NCBI RefSeq assembly: GCF_026616205.1
Contig: NZ_JANHGR010000001.1
Location: forward strand, 1,550,001 to 1,614,000
From: Halolamina litorea
Lineage (GTDB): Archaea > Halobacteriota > Halobacteria > Halobacteriales > Haloferacaceae
Reading direction: 5' to 3'
Length of the DNA: 64,000 bases
The notes beneath the pieces are model-generated. The model did not search any database. It worked only from the letters and a program-made list of their open reading frames with translations, and was not told the origin of the DNA. Position numbers and translations under genes: made by a program. Position 1 is the first letter of the stretch. Every line of letters starts with the position of its first letter. Shown here in pieces: positions 35,024-42,981 of the stretch.

Positions 35024-36928
35024 ATGGCGAGCAACAAGATCCTCGGTATCGACCTCGGGACCACCAACTCCGCCATGGCCGTCATGGAGGGTGGTGACCC
35101 CGAGATCATCGTCAACAGCGAGGGCGACCGAACGACGCCGTCCGTCGTCGCGTTCTCCGACGACGGCGAGCGACTGGTCGGCAAGCCCGCCAAGAACCAA
35201 GCGATCCAGAACCCCGAGAAGACGATCGCCTCGATCAAGCGCCACATGGGCGAGGACGACTACACCGTCGAGGCCGACGGTGAGGAGTACACGCCCGAAC
35301 AGATCTCGGCGATGATCCTCCAGAAGCTCAAGCGCGACGCCGAGGAGTACCTCGGCGACGACGTGGAGAAGGCGGTCATCACGGTCCCCGCGTACTTCAA
35401 CGACAAGCAGCGACAGGCGACGAAGGACGCCGGCGAGATCGCCGGCTTCGAGGTCGACCGCATCGTCAACGAGCCGACCGCGGCGTCGATGGCCTACGGG
35501 CTCGACGACGACTCGAACCAGACCGTGCTCGTCTACGACCTCGGTGGGGGGACGTTCGACGTCTCCATCCTCGACCTGGGCGGCGGCGTCTACGAAGTGG
35601 TCGCCACCAACGGGGACAACGACCTCGGCGGCGACGACTGGGACGAGGCGCTGATGGACCACCTCGCCGACGAGTTCGAGAACGAACACGGCATCGACCT
35701 CCGTGAGGACCGACAGGCCCTCCAGCGGCTCAAGGACGCCGCCGAGGAGGCCAAGATCGAACTCTCGAACAAGAAGGAGACGACGGTCAACCTTCCCTTC
35801 ATCACGGCGACCGACTCCGGCCCGGTCCACCTCGAACAGTCGGTCACGCGAGCGACCTTCGAGTCCCTGACCAAGGACCTGATCGAGCGGACCGTCGAGC
35901 CGACCGAGCAGGCCCTCGCGGACGCCGACTACGAGAAGGGCGACATCGACGAGGTCATCCTCGTCGGCGGCTCGACGCGGATGCCGCAGGTCCACGACAA
36001 GGTCGAGGAACTGCTCGACAGCGAGCCCAAGAAGAACGTCAACCCCGACGAGGCCGTCGCGCTGGGCGCGGCGATCCAGGGTGGCGTCCTCTCGGGCGAC
36101 GTCGACGACCTCGTGCTGCTCGACGTGACCCCGCTCTCGCTCGGGATCGAGGTCAAGGGTGGCCTCTTCGAGCGCCTGATCGAGAAGAACACCACCATCC
36201 CGACCGAGGAGAGCAAGGTGTTCACCACCGCCGCAGACAACCAGACCTCCGTGCAGGTCCGGGTGTTCCAGGGTGAGCGCGAGATTGCCAACGAGAACGA
36301 GCTGCTGGGCGAGTTCCAGCTGACCGGCATCCCGCCCGCGCCGGCCGGAACCCCCCAGATCGAGGTGACGTTCAACATCGACGAGAACGGGATCGTCAAC
36401 GTCGAGGCCGAGGACCAGGGCTCGGGCAACGCCGAGTCGATCACCATCGAGGGCGGCGCCGGGCTCTCGGACGACCAGATCGAGAAGATGCAGCAGGAGG
36501 CCGAACAGCACGCAGAGGAGGACCAGCAGCGCCGTGAGCGCATCGAAGCCCGCAACGAGGCCGAGGGCGCGGTCCAGCGTGCTGAGACCCTGATCGAGGA
36601 GAACGAGGAGAACGTCGACGCCGAGATCATCGAGAACGTCGAGGCCGCCATCGAGGACGTTGAGGAGACCCTCGAGGACGAGGACGCCACCGCCGAGGAC
36701 CTCGAAGCGGTCACCGAGGAGCTCAGCAGCGAACTGCAGGAGATCGGCAAGCAGATGTACCAGGAGGAGGCCGCAGCGGGCGGCGCCGGCGGCGCTGGTG
36801 CCGCAGGCGGTCCGGGCGGCATGGGCGGCGCCGGCCCCGGCGGCATGGGCGGCGAGCCCGACGGCGGCGACGACGAGGAGTACGTCGACGCCGACTTCGA
36901 GGACGTGGACGACGAAGACGACGAGTAG
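35024..36928 (+). CDS. dnaK: Molecular chaperone DnaK (Hsp70)
   Basis: A 634-residue Hsp70. The ATPase domain opens with [14 protein letters not shown] and contains [14 protein letters not shown] and the connect motifs VGGSTRMP; the linker [13 protein letters not shown] leads into the substrate-binding domain, and the lid and C-terminal tail end in Gly/Ala-rich then acidic sequence (PGGMGG repeats, [17 protein letters not shown]). It folds proteins together with DnaJ (40639) and GrpE (34262). The order grpE-dnaK is intact, but dnaJ lies 3.7 kb downstream. Confidence 0.98.
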   Translation: MASNKILGIDLGTTNSAMAVMEGGDPEIIVNSEGDRTTPSVVAFSDDGERLVGKPAKNQAIQNPEKTIASIKRHMGEDDYTVEADGEEYTPEQISAMILQKLKRDAEEYLGDDVEKAVITVPAYFNDKQRQATKDAGEIAGFEVDRIVNEPTAASMAYGLDDDSNQTVLVYDLGGGTFDVSILDLGGGVYEVVATNGDNDLGGDDWDEALMDHLADEFENEHGIDLREDRQALQRLKDAAEEAKIELSNKKETTVNLPFITATDSGPVHLEQSVTRATFESLTKDLIERTVEPTEQALADADYEKGDIDEVILVGGSTRMPQVHDKVEELLDSEPKKNVNPDEAVALGAAIQGGVLSGDVDDLVLLDVTPLSLGIEVKGGLFERLIEKNTTIPTEESKVFTTAADNQTSVQVRVFQGEREIANENELLGEFQLTGIPPAPAGTPQIEVTFNIDENGIVNVEAEDQGSGNAESITIEGGAGLSDDQIEKMQQEAEQHAEEDQQRRERIEARNEAEGAVQRAETLIEENEENVDAEIIENVEAAIEDVEETLEDEDATAEDLEAVTEELSSELQEIGKQMYQEEAAAGGAGGAGAAGGPGGMGGAGPGGMGGEPDGGDDEEYVDADFEDVDDEDDE

Positions 36929-36966
36929 TCGTCGTTCCCGTCGATTCGAGAGAGGAGCGAAGCGAG

Positions 36967-36972
36967 TTTTTT
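36967..36972 (+). terminator. T-run terminator after dnaK
   Basis: Six consecutive T follow GAAGCGAG about 40 bases after the dnaK stop, the usual form of an archaeal intrinsic terminator. Confidence 0.5.
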
Positions 36973-36978
36973 CGTAAT

Positions 36979-37010
36979 CCCAGGAAACCGACCCTCGGGA
37001 GGTTTCTGGG
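36979..37010 (+). repeat. Inverted repeat upstream of ProRS-like gene
   Basis: The arms CCCAGGAAACC and GGTTTCTGGG pair with one unpaired C and enclose an 11-base loop (GACCCTCGGGA). It may be part of the dnaK terminator or a hairpin in the leader of the next transcript. Confidence 0.6.
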
Positions 37011-37282
37011 CCGCATTGGAACGGAACTGGCAGCCGGTCCCTGATTGTTCACCGAGGTCGACGGCCCTGCCCGGTCCACCAGCGGCAAGATACGCGATAG
37101 GTACACACTGGCAAGGTACACTTTTGACCCACGCGCCGCAGCAGTTAGCCGATGCGTTCCACACGCAGCATCCGTGGGTCCTGCACGGCCCGTGGACACG
37201 TTCCGAAACGGTACTGAGACGCGGCTGTTCCTGTCGAGCGCCGACGCCGACCGATCCGGCTCTGTCACAACGGGGGTGACCT

Positions 37283-38572
37283 ATGCGACGGAGTGACCTG
37301 TTCCTGCCCGCCAGCCGCGAGCGCCGCGGCGAGTGGGTCGGTGCCACGCGGCTGCTGGTCCGGGCCGGCCTGATACGCGAGTTCGGAAGCGGGCTCTGGG
37401 GGCTAACCCCTGCCGGCCAGCGAGTCAAGACGAAGATCGAGGCTCGGGTCCACGACGCGATGCGTTCCGTCGGTGCCCAAGCGGCCAGCCTGCCCAACCT
37501 CCAGTACAGCGACCGGTGGCGGGAGAGCGGCCGCTGGGGGGCGTTCGAAGGCGAGATGTTCACCTTCAGGAACCGCGAGGACCGGGCGATGTGTCTGGCA
37601 CCCAGCCACGAAGAGGGGGTGGTGCATCTGCTCGACGGCCTGGTCAGGTCCTACGATGACCTACCCGTCGTGCTCTACCAGATCGACTCGAAGTTCCGGG
37701 ACGACCACGCCCGCGCTGGCCTCCTTCGCTGTAAGGAGTTCACGATGAAGGACGCCTACAGCGCTCACGTCGACGCCGATTCGCTGCGGGAGGCCTACCG
37801 CACTATGCGAGCCGCCTATCTCCGGATCTTCGACGACCTCGGACTGACCATTGCGGTCTGTGGCGCTGACAACAGCGTGATGGGCGGTGACCGCTCCGAG
37901 GAGTTCGTCGCACCCGTCGACGAGGGGAGTTGCCGGCTCACTCACTGCAGCGCCGATGGCTGCCGCTGGGGCGTCACCGACGAAGCAGCCGAGTTCGACG
38001 AGTACGCGGCGAGCGACGACTGCCCCGACTGTGGCGGTCGCCTCGCGACCGACGGCGGCGTCGAGGTCGGCCACGTCTTCGAACTCGGCACCCGGTACAC
38101 CGACGCGATAGGGCTGACCGTCGACGACCGCGACGGGGGCACGACGACCGTCGAGATGGGCAGCTACGGGATCGGTGTCACGAGGCTCCTCCAAACGATC
38201 GTGATGCAAGGGGCGTGGGAGCGCGACGGCGGCAGCGATGCGGAATCGCTCGACTGGCCCGTCACCGACTGGGGGTCGGTCGCCCCCTACCGCGCCGCGG
38301 TCGTGCCCATCGGCGACGACGATGCAGTCCGAGAGACAGCGACGGGAATCCACGACGCCATCGGCGCCGACTGCCTGCTGTTCGACGACGACCAGTCGGT
38401 GGGAGAGCGCTTCGCCGAGAGCGACCTCTTGGGAGTCCCCGCGACCGTCGTGGTCGGGAACCACTACCGTGAGACCGGCGAGGTCGAAATCGAGCGGAAG
38501 GACGGCGAGACTCGGTCGGTCACTCCCGAGTCGGTCCCCGCCGCAGTCGAGCGGTTCGCGACCGGCGACTGA
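37283..38572 (+). CDS. Bacterial-type mini prolyl-tRNA synthetase-like protein
   Basis: A 429-residue class II synthetase-like protein of the bacterial ProRS type, which normally loads proline on tRNA-Pro. The N-terminus (LVRAGLIREFGSGLWGLTPAG), PSHEE at 107-111, motif 2 FRDDHARAGLLRCKEF at 138-153, and motif 3 GSYGIGVTR at 293-301 are present. The editing insertion between motifs 2 and 3 is absent; instead a four-Cys ribbon (Cys222, 227, 247, 250) is seen. The anticodon-binding domain occupies the last 150 residues. Haloarchaea normally use an archaeal-type ProRS, so this is probably a transferred extra copy. Three AGG arginine codons set it apart slightly from its neighbours. The role may be altered. 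Confidence 0.85.
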   Translation: MRRSDLFLPASRERRGEWVGATRLLVRAGLIREFGSGLWGLTPAGQRVKTKIEARVHDAMRSVGAQAASLPNLQYSDRWRESGRWGAFEGEMFTFRNREDRAMCLAPSHEEGVVHLLDGLVRSYDDLPVVLYQIDSKFRDDHARAGLLRCKEFTMKDAYSAHVDADSLREAYRTMRAAYLRIFDDLGLTIAVCGADNSVMGGDRSEEFVAPVDEGSCRLTHCSADGCRWGVTDEAAEFDEYAASDDCPDCGGRLATDGGVEVGHVFELGTRYTDAIGLTVDDRDGGTTTVEMGSYGIGVTRLLQTIVMQGAWERDGGSDAESLDWPVTDWGSVAPYRAAVVPIGDDDAVRETATGIHDAIGADCLLFDDDQSVGERFAESDLLGVPATVVVGNHYRETGEVEIERKDGETRSVTPESVPAAVERFATGD

Positions 38573-38736
38573 CCGCTGAAGAGTCCGGCGTCGTCGGGGC
38601 CCGCCCTCACGACGCTGGACGCCACGCGGTCCAGACGCACGAGCGAAGCCAGCCATTTGAACCGGCTTTGACACAACGCGAGAGAGCGAACACCGGCGGA
38701 AATCGACTCGACCCCGACTTTCCGGGTTCTCCCCAG

Positions 38737-40509
38737 CTACTCCGCCTCGTAGAGCTTCTCCCCGCGGTGGAGCCGCGTCGCGATGGAGAACGTCTGTTCG
38801 TTCTCCCGGCGGGTCGGGAAGTGGGCGGCCATGTAGCGTGCCGGCGCGATCAGCGCCAGCCGCCGCTCCGCCTCGGGGGCGTCCCGTGCCACGAGGGCGT
38901 CGAAGCGCTCGAACGCCCACGAGACGTTCTGGAGCGTGTGGAACCCCGCGTCCTCACGGAGCAGCCCGCGGCCCATCGTCCGCTTCAGCGCCGCCGGGTC
39001 GCCGCCGGCCGCGAAGTGCTCGGCGACGAGCGTCGCCGCGCGCTCGACTGCGCCCTGCCGGTCGAACGTCTCCAGTAGCTCCTCCCGGACCATTTCGGGG
39101 GCACGGTCACCGTCGGGCGACGGCGACGGCGCCCGCGGGCTGTTGAGGAACCGATCCAGGTAGACCGAGACCGCGGCGTCGAAACAGCCCCGGTAGAGCG
39201 CGTCCGTGCCCGTCCGTTTCGTCGCCTCGAACACCGCGTTGGCGTAGGAGAACGTGTGGTGGACGGTGTTCCAGTCGCCGAACTCGTTGCTGGTGGCGAA
39301 CCACGCCACCCGGCGTGTGGCCGCGCGGAGAACCGCGTCGGCCAGTTCCGTCCGGGTCGCGCCCCCCCGGATCGCTCCCGTGAGGGCGTCGATGATCGCC
39401 TCGGGGTCGTCACCGAGCAGCGTGTCGAGGAAGTCGTCGGGCTCGGTCCACGTCTCCCCGGCGCCGACGGCAACACAGTCGTCGAGGCGGTCGTGGGCGT
39501 CGAAGCAGAGTTGGGCGACGTCGATCGGCTCCCGCCACGAGGAGAGTTCCTCCGAGCGCGTCGCGCCGGTCAGTTGGTCGACCGTCGAGCCCAGAACCTT
39601 CGCGGCGTTGCCGTCCTCGTCGTCGCCGAGTCCCTCCCAGCCGATATGGTCGAGCGTGGCGAATGCGGTGTTGAGGAAGTCGAGCGTGTGGCCGCCGTTG
39701 AGGTACAGCGAGTCCGTCGCGGCGGTGAAGACGATGTCGGCCACGTCGTCGGGGTCGAGACAGGCCACGGCAGTCAGGAGGCAGCGCTCGGCGCCGTCGC
39801 TGTCCCGGACCTCGACGGTGTCCCGGAACCACTCCCGGAGGCGCTCCTTCGAGAGGTCACGGTTGTCGAAGGCGTACTGCTGGAAGCGCGGGGGTTCGCC
39901 GGCAGCCTCGTCGGCGACCTCACGGACGCCCGTGAACATCGCGCGGCGCTTGTCGCGGCCCCCGACCTGCGAGTAGAGGTTCGCCATGCAGCCGAGCGTG
40001 GTCAGCCCGCGACCCCAGCCGGCGGCGCGGTACTTCGTCCCGAAGTTCACGGCGGTCTCGACGGGCGTGTGAAAGCCCTCGCCGGCGTCGTCGAGGCCGA
40101 TGACGGCCTTAGCCATCACCAGTGTGAGGTCCTCGTTGAGGCCGTCGGCGAGTCGGTTGCGCCAGTGGACGCCCGGGCTCACGTCGCGGGGTGGGTCCGG
40201 GTCGAGGTAAATCTCGCCGTCGTGTACCTCGACGGGAAACGTCTGTACGTCGTCGGCCCACGGGTCGAACGTGTCGCCCTGCTCCAGTTCGAAGCGGGCG
40301 TGGTGCCAGTGGCACGTCAGGATCCCGTCCTCGACGGTACCGCGGGTGAGGGGGAACCCCATGTGCGGGCAGCGGTTGTCGACGGCGTAGACCTCGCCCT
40401 CGTGGTCGAACAGCGCGATGGCTTGTCCGTCCTGCTGGACGACGGTTCGGTCGTCGTCGAGGTCGACGAGCGACGCGACGGAGACCATCGTGTCCGTGTC
40501 TGACGACAT
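38737..40509 (-). CDS. Rieske [2Fe-2S] protein fused to a large helical domain
   Basis: A 590-residue protein. Residues 8-108 form a Rieske ferredoxin domain with CPH at 47-49 and CHWH at 66-69, the four cluster ligands. The remaining 480 residues look mainly helical with recurrent His segments ([57 protein letters not shown]), perhaps a questin-oxidase-like fold; that guess is weak. It has no membrane segment and no mononuclear iron 2-His-1-carboxylate motif of dioxygenases. It is transcribed against dnaK and dnaJ, between them. ATG 40509 is used since longer frame extensions overlap the dnaJ promoter. Confidence 0.8.
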   Translation of the reverse strand: MSSDTDTMVSVASLVDLDDDRTVVQQDGQAIALFDHEGEVYAVDNRCPHMGFPLTRGTVEDGILTCHWHHARFELEQGDTFDPWADDVQTFPVEVHDGEIYLDPDPPRDVSPGVHWRNRLADGLNEDLTLVMAKAVIGLDDAGEGFHTPVETAVNFGTKYRAAGWGRGLTTLGCMANLYSQVGGRDKRRAMFTGVREVADEAAGEPPRFQQYAFDNRDLSKERLREWFRDTVEVRDSDGAERCLLTAVACLDPDDVADIVFTAATDSLYLNGGHTLDFLNTAFATLDHIGWEGLGDDEDGNAAKVLGSTVDQLTGATRSEELSSWREPIDVAQLCFDAHDRLDDCVAVGAGETWTEPDDFLDTLLGDDPEAIIDALTGAIRGGATRTELADAVLRAATRRVAWFATSNEFGDWNTVHHTFSYANAVFEATKRTGTDALYRGCFDAAVSVYLDRFLNSPRAPSPSPDGDRAPEMVREELLETFDRQGAVERAATLVAEHFAAGGDPAALKRTMGRGLLREDAGFHTLQNVSWAFERFDALVARDAPEAERRLALIAPARYMAAHFPTRRENEQTFSIATRLHRGEKLYEAE

Positions 40510-40638
40510 ACCTGTGGGTTGGTACCATGTCCACTTGAGCGCTCCCTGAAGCCCAGTTTGGTAAGTTGTCAGACAGGTACGGGGCGGCGTCGGACCCGTT
40601 CCTTTCAAACGTCTCCACGGGCTACCCTGCATCAACGA

Positions 40639-41802
40639 ATGAGCGAGGACTTCTACGAGGTGCTGGGGGTCTCGCGGGACGCCGACGAGGAGGAGATCAG
40701 TCAAGCGTTCCGCAAGAAGGCCGCCAAGTACCACCCCGACGTGAACGACGACGAGGACGCCGAGGAGAAGTTCCGCAAGGCCAAGAAGGCAAAGGAGGTG
40801 CTCAGCGACGAGGAGAAGCGCCAAGCCTACGACCAGATGGGCCACGAGCGCTTCGAGCAGGCCGAGAAGCGCGGCGGCTTCGACGGCGGCGGCGCCGGCG
40901 GCGGCATGGGCGGCGGGCCCTTCGGCGGCGGGATGGGTGGCGGTGGCGGCGGCTTCGAGGACATCTTCGAGCAGTTCTTCGGCGGCGGACGCGGCCGCGG
41001 CGGCGGCGGCGGCAACCGCCCCCAGCCAGGCCGGGACATCCGGACGAACATGCGGATCAGCCTCGAAGCGGCCTACGAGGGCGTCACCAAGGAGTTCACC
41101 ATCGAGCGCCCCGAGGAGTGTCCCGACTGCGGCGGCGCCGGCCACCCCGAGGACGCCGACGTGGAGACCTGCCCGGAGTGTGACGGCCAAGGACAGGTCA
41201 CGCAGGTCCGCCAGACGCCGCTCGGTCGGGTCCAGCAGTCCCAGACCTGCCGGCGCTGTTCGGGCGAGGGCGAACTCTACTCCGAGGAGTGTTCGACCTG
41301 TTCGGGCGACGGCGTCGTCCGGAACGAGGCGACCCTGCAGGTCGACGTGCCCGCGGGGATCCGTAGCGGCCAGAGCCTCCGGATGGACCGGGAGGGCGCC
41401 CCCGGCGAGAACGGTGGGCCCAAGGGCGACCTACTGATCGAGGTCAGCGTCGAGGACCACCCGGACTTCGAGCGTGACGGCGACGACCTGCACCACCGAC
41501 ACGCCATCTCGTTCCCGCAAGCCACCTTCGGCGCCACCGTCGAGATCCCGACCCTCGAAGGCACCGTCGAGATGGACATCCCCGCCGGCACCCAGTCGGG
41601 CGAGCGCTTCCGCCTGCACGGCAAGGGGATGCCCCGACTGCGCGGCCGCGGGCAGGGTGACCTCTACGTCGACGTGCAGGTCGTCACGCCCGAGGACATG
41701 AACAAGGAGCAGCGCGAGGCCTTGGAGCAGTTCGCGGAGGCCGGCGGCGAGGAGGTCGACGTGGACCGAGGGTTCTTCGAGAAGCTGCGCAACTCCTTCT
41801 GA
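40639..41802 (+). CDS. dnaJ: Chaperone protein DnaJ (Hsp40)
   Basis: A 387-residue canonical type I J-protein. The J domain carries HPD at residues 32-34. A Gly-rich stretch (about 75-130) follows, then four CxxCxG-type zinc repeats ([32 protein letters not shown]), and the C-terminal substrate domains ([15 protein letters not shown]). It stimulates DnaK and delivers substrates. ATG 40639 gives the expected [10 protein letters not shown] start. The promoter lies in the 129 bases shared with the divergent Rieske gene. Confidence 0.97.
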   Translation: MSEDFYEVLGVSRDADEEEISQAFRKKAAKYHPDVNDDEDAEEKFRKAKKAKEVLSDEEKRQAYDQMGHERFEQAEKRGGFDGGGAGGGMGGGPFGGGMGGGGGGFEDIFEQFFGGGRGRGGGGGNRPQPGRDIRTNMRISLEAAYEGVTKEFTIERPEECPDCGGAGHPEDADVETCPECDGQGQVTQVRQTPLGRVQQSQTCRRCSGEGELYSEECSTCSGDGVVRNEATLQVDVPAGIRSGQSLRMDREGAPGENGGPKGDLLIEVSVEDHPDFERDGDDLHHRHAISFPQATFGATVEIPTLEGTVEMDIPAGTQSGERFRLHGKGMPRLRGRGQGDLYVDVQVVTPEDMNKEQREALEQFAEAGGEEVDVDRGFFEKLRNSF

Positions 41803-41847
41803 GACCGCCAGTCGACTTTTCCTTTCGGCGACCCAGTTCCGAACTGC

Positions 41848-42168
41848 ATGAGCTACGACGCCACCAGCTACGACGACGTGGAGCCGAAAGCGCCCGGGAT
41901 GTACTTCCTGCGCGAGGCGCTTGACTGTGAGAACCTCGGGATCACCGTCGTCGAAGCCGGCGACGGCTGGGAGGGGATGGAACACGCACACGACGAGGAC
42001 GGACAGGAGGAGGTGTACCTCCTGCTCGACGGCGCGGCGACGCTCTCGGTCGACGGCGAGACGGTCTCGCTCGGCCCCGGCGACGCCGTCCGCGTCGATC
42101 CGGGCGAGGACCGGATGCTCGCCTTCGAGGAGGACGACTCGCGCATGGTCATCGCCGGCGCCCCCTGA
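41848..42168 (+). CDS. Small cupin domain protein
   Basis: A 106-residue single-domain cupin. The first motif lies in GMEHAHDEDGQEEVYLLLDG with His/Glu ligands, the second in LGPGDAVRVDPGEDRMLAF. Small cupins can be isomerases, dioxygenases or sensors; the function is not deducible. It lies 46 bases downstream of dnaJ on the same strand. Confidence 0.88.
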   Translation: MSYDATSYDDVEPKAPGMYFLREALDCENLGITVVEAGDGWEGMEHAHDEDGQEEVYLLLDGAATLSVDGETVSLGPGDAVRVDPGEDRMLAFEEDDSRMVIAGAP

Positions 42169-42249
42169 TCGACGGCCCCCTGATCCACGACGCCGTCGCG
42201 GCCGGCAGCGACCGCCGGAGCCTTGTTCCTGCCGGCCCCCCGTTCCCGT

Positions 42250-42981
42250 ATGAACGTCGTCGGGGACCTACTCGCCCGCGAGCGCCGGAGCGACCGCCCC
42301 GCGCTCGTCATCGGCGACCGCGAGCGCAGCTACCACGAACTGCTGACGAACGCCTACAAAGCCGGGAACGTCCTGCGGTTCTACGGCGTTGGCGAAGGGC
42401 GGCCGCTCGCCGCGGCGCCCGTCCCCGACCTCCCACCGGTGCTCGCCTTCCTCGGCGCCGCCCAACTGGGCGCGGCGACACGGTTCGACCCGGCAGCGGG
42501 CGCCGACGCCGGCGACCGATTAGTGCTCGTTCCGACCGCCGAAGAAGCGGCCTACGATCCCGCCCCCGGAACCAAGCTGGCCGTCTTCGGTGGCGAGGCG
42601 GACGACGCCGACACGATCGACTGGGAGGAGTCCGTCTGGAGCGAGAACCCCGCGTTCCCGCCGACGCGGGTCGATCCAGAAACGCCGCTGTTGCTCGACG
42701 GTGATCGGTCGGTGAGCCACGCCGCCGCGCTCGAAGCTGCGACCGAAGTCGCGGAGATGGAGGGGCTCGGCGAGGAGAGCAGAGTCGTGGTTCGGAGTTC
42801 GCTCGCTGAGCCGGGTGCCGTCGTCGCCGGCCTGCTCGCGCCGCTGCTGGTCGGTGGCTGTGCGGTGCTCGCCGATCCGTCGGCGGCGGCCGAGGACGGC
42901 TTGGGTGATCTCGCGATAAGCGGAAACGAGGCACCGGAGCCGGCGCGGATCGCGCCGGGGTCGGTTCCGTTGTCCGATTAG
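42250..42981 (+). CDS. Isolated half adenylation domain, acyl-CoA synthetase-like
   Basis: A 243-residue protein resembling the N-terminal subdomain of AMP-dependent acyl-CoA synthetases (LLARERRSDRPALVIGDRERSYHELL, then FYGVGEGRPLAAAPVPDLPP). The ATP-binding loop and the C-terminal lid with the catalytic lysine are not present, so it cannot activate a substrate by itself. It may be a degenerate paralogue or a partner of the full synthetase immediately downstream on the opposite strand; their stops overlap in TTAG. Start ATG 42250 follows from the family-like opening. Confidence 0.72.
   Translation: MNVVGDLLARERRSDRPALVIGDRERSYHELLTNAYKAGNVLRFYGVGEGRPLAAAPVPDLPPVLAFLGAAQLGAATRFDPAAGADAGDRLVLVPTAEEAAYDPAPGTKLAVFGGEADDADTIDWEESVWSENPAFPPTRVDPETPLLLDGDRSVSHAAALEAATEVAEMEGLGEESRVVVRSSLAEPGAVVAGLLAPLLVGGCAVLADPSAAAEDGLGDLAISGNEAPEPARIAPGSVPLSD

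Larger units (their letters stand above)
36929..37282. other. 354-base intergenic region between dnaK and the ProRS-like gene
   Basis: After the dnaK stop, a T6 run (36967-36972) behind GC-rich sequence probably ends transcription. An inverted repeat at 36979-37010 follows. A TATA-like TACACTTTTGA near 37117 and a short open frame (37045-37296) overlapping the next gene are present, but the short frame has no recognisable product and lacks acidic bias. The gap is large for this gene-dense region and marks the edge of a possible insertion. Confidence 0.55.

Noticed and set aside
37016-37296. Small gene or T-box leader before the ProRS-like gene
   Set aside because: The open frames have no acidic bias, no recognisable product and overlap the synthetase start; T-box switches are not known in archaea and no specifier loop could be drawn.
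42250-42981. Pseudogene of an acyl-CoA synthetase by frameshift
   Set aside because: No remnant of the missing C-terminal part is present after the stop; the following sequence is fully used by the opposite gene, so it looks like a short gene and not a fresh break.
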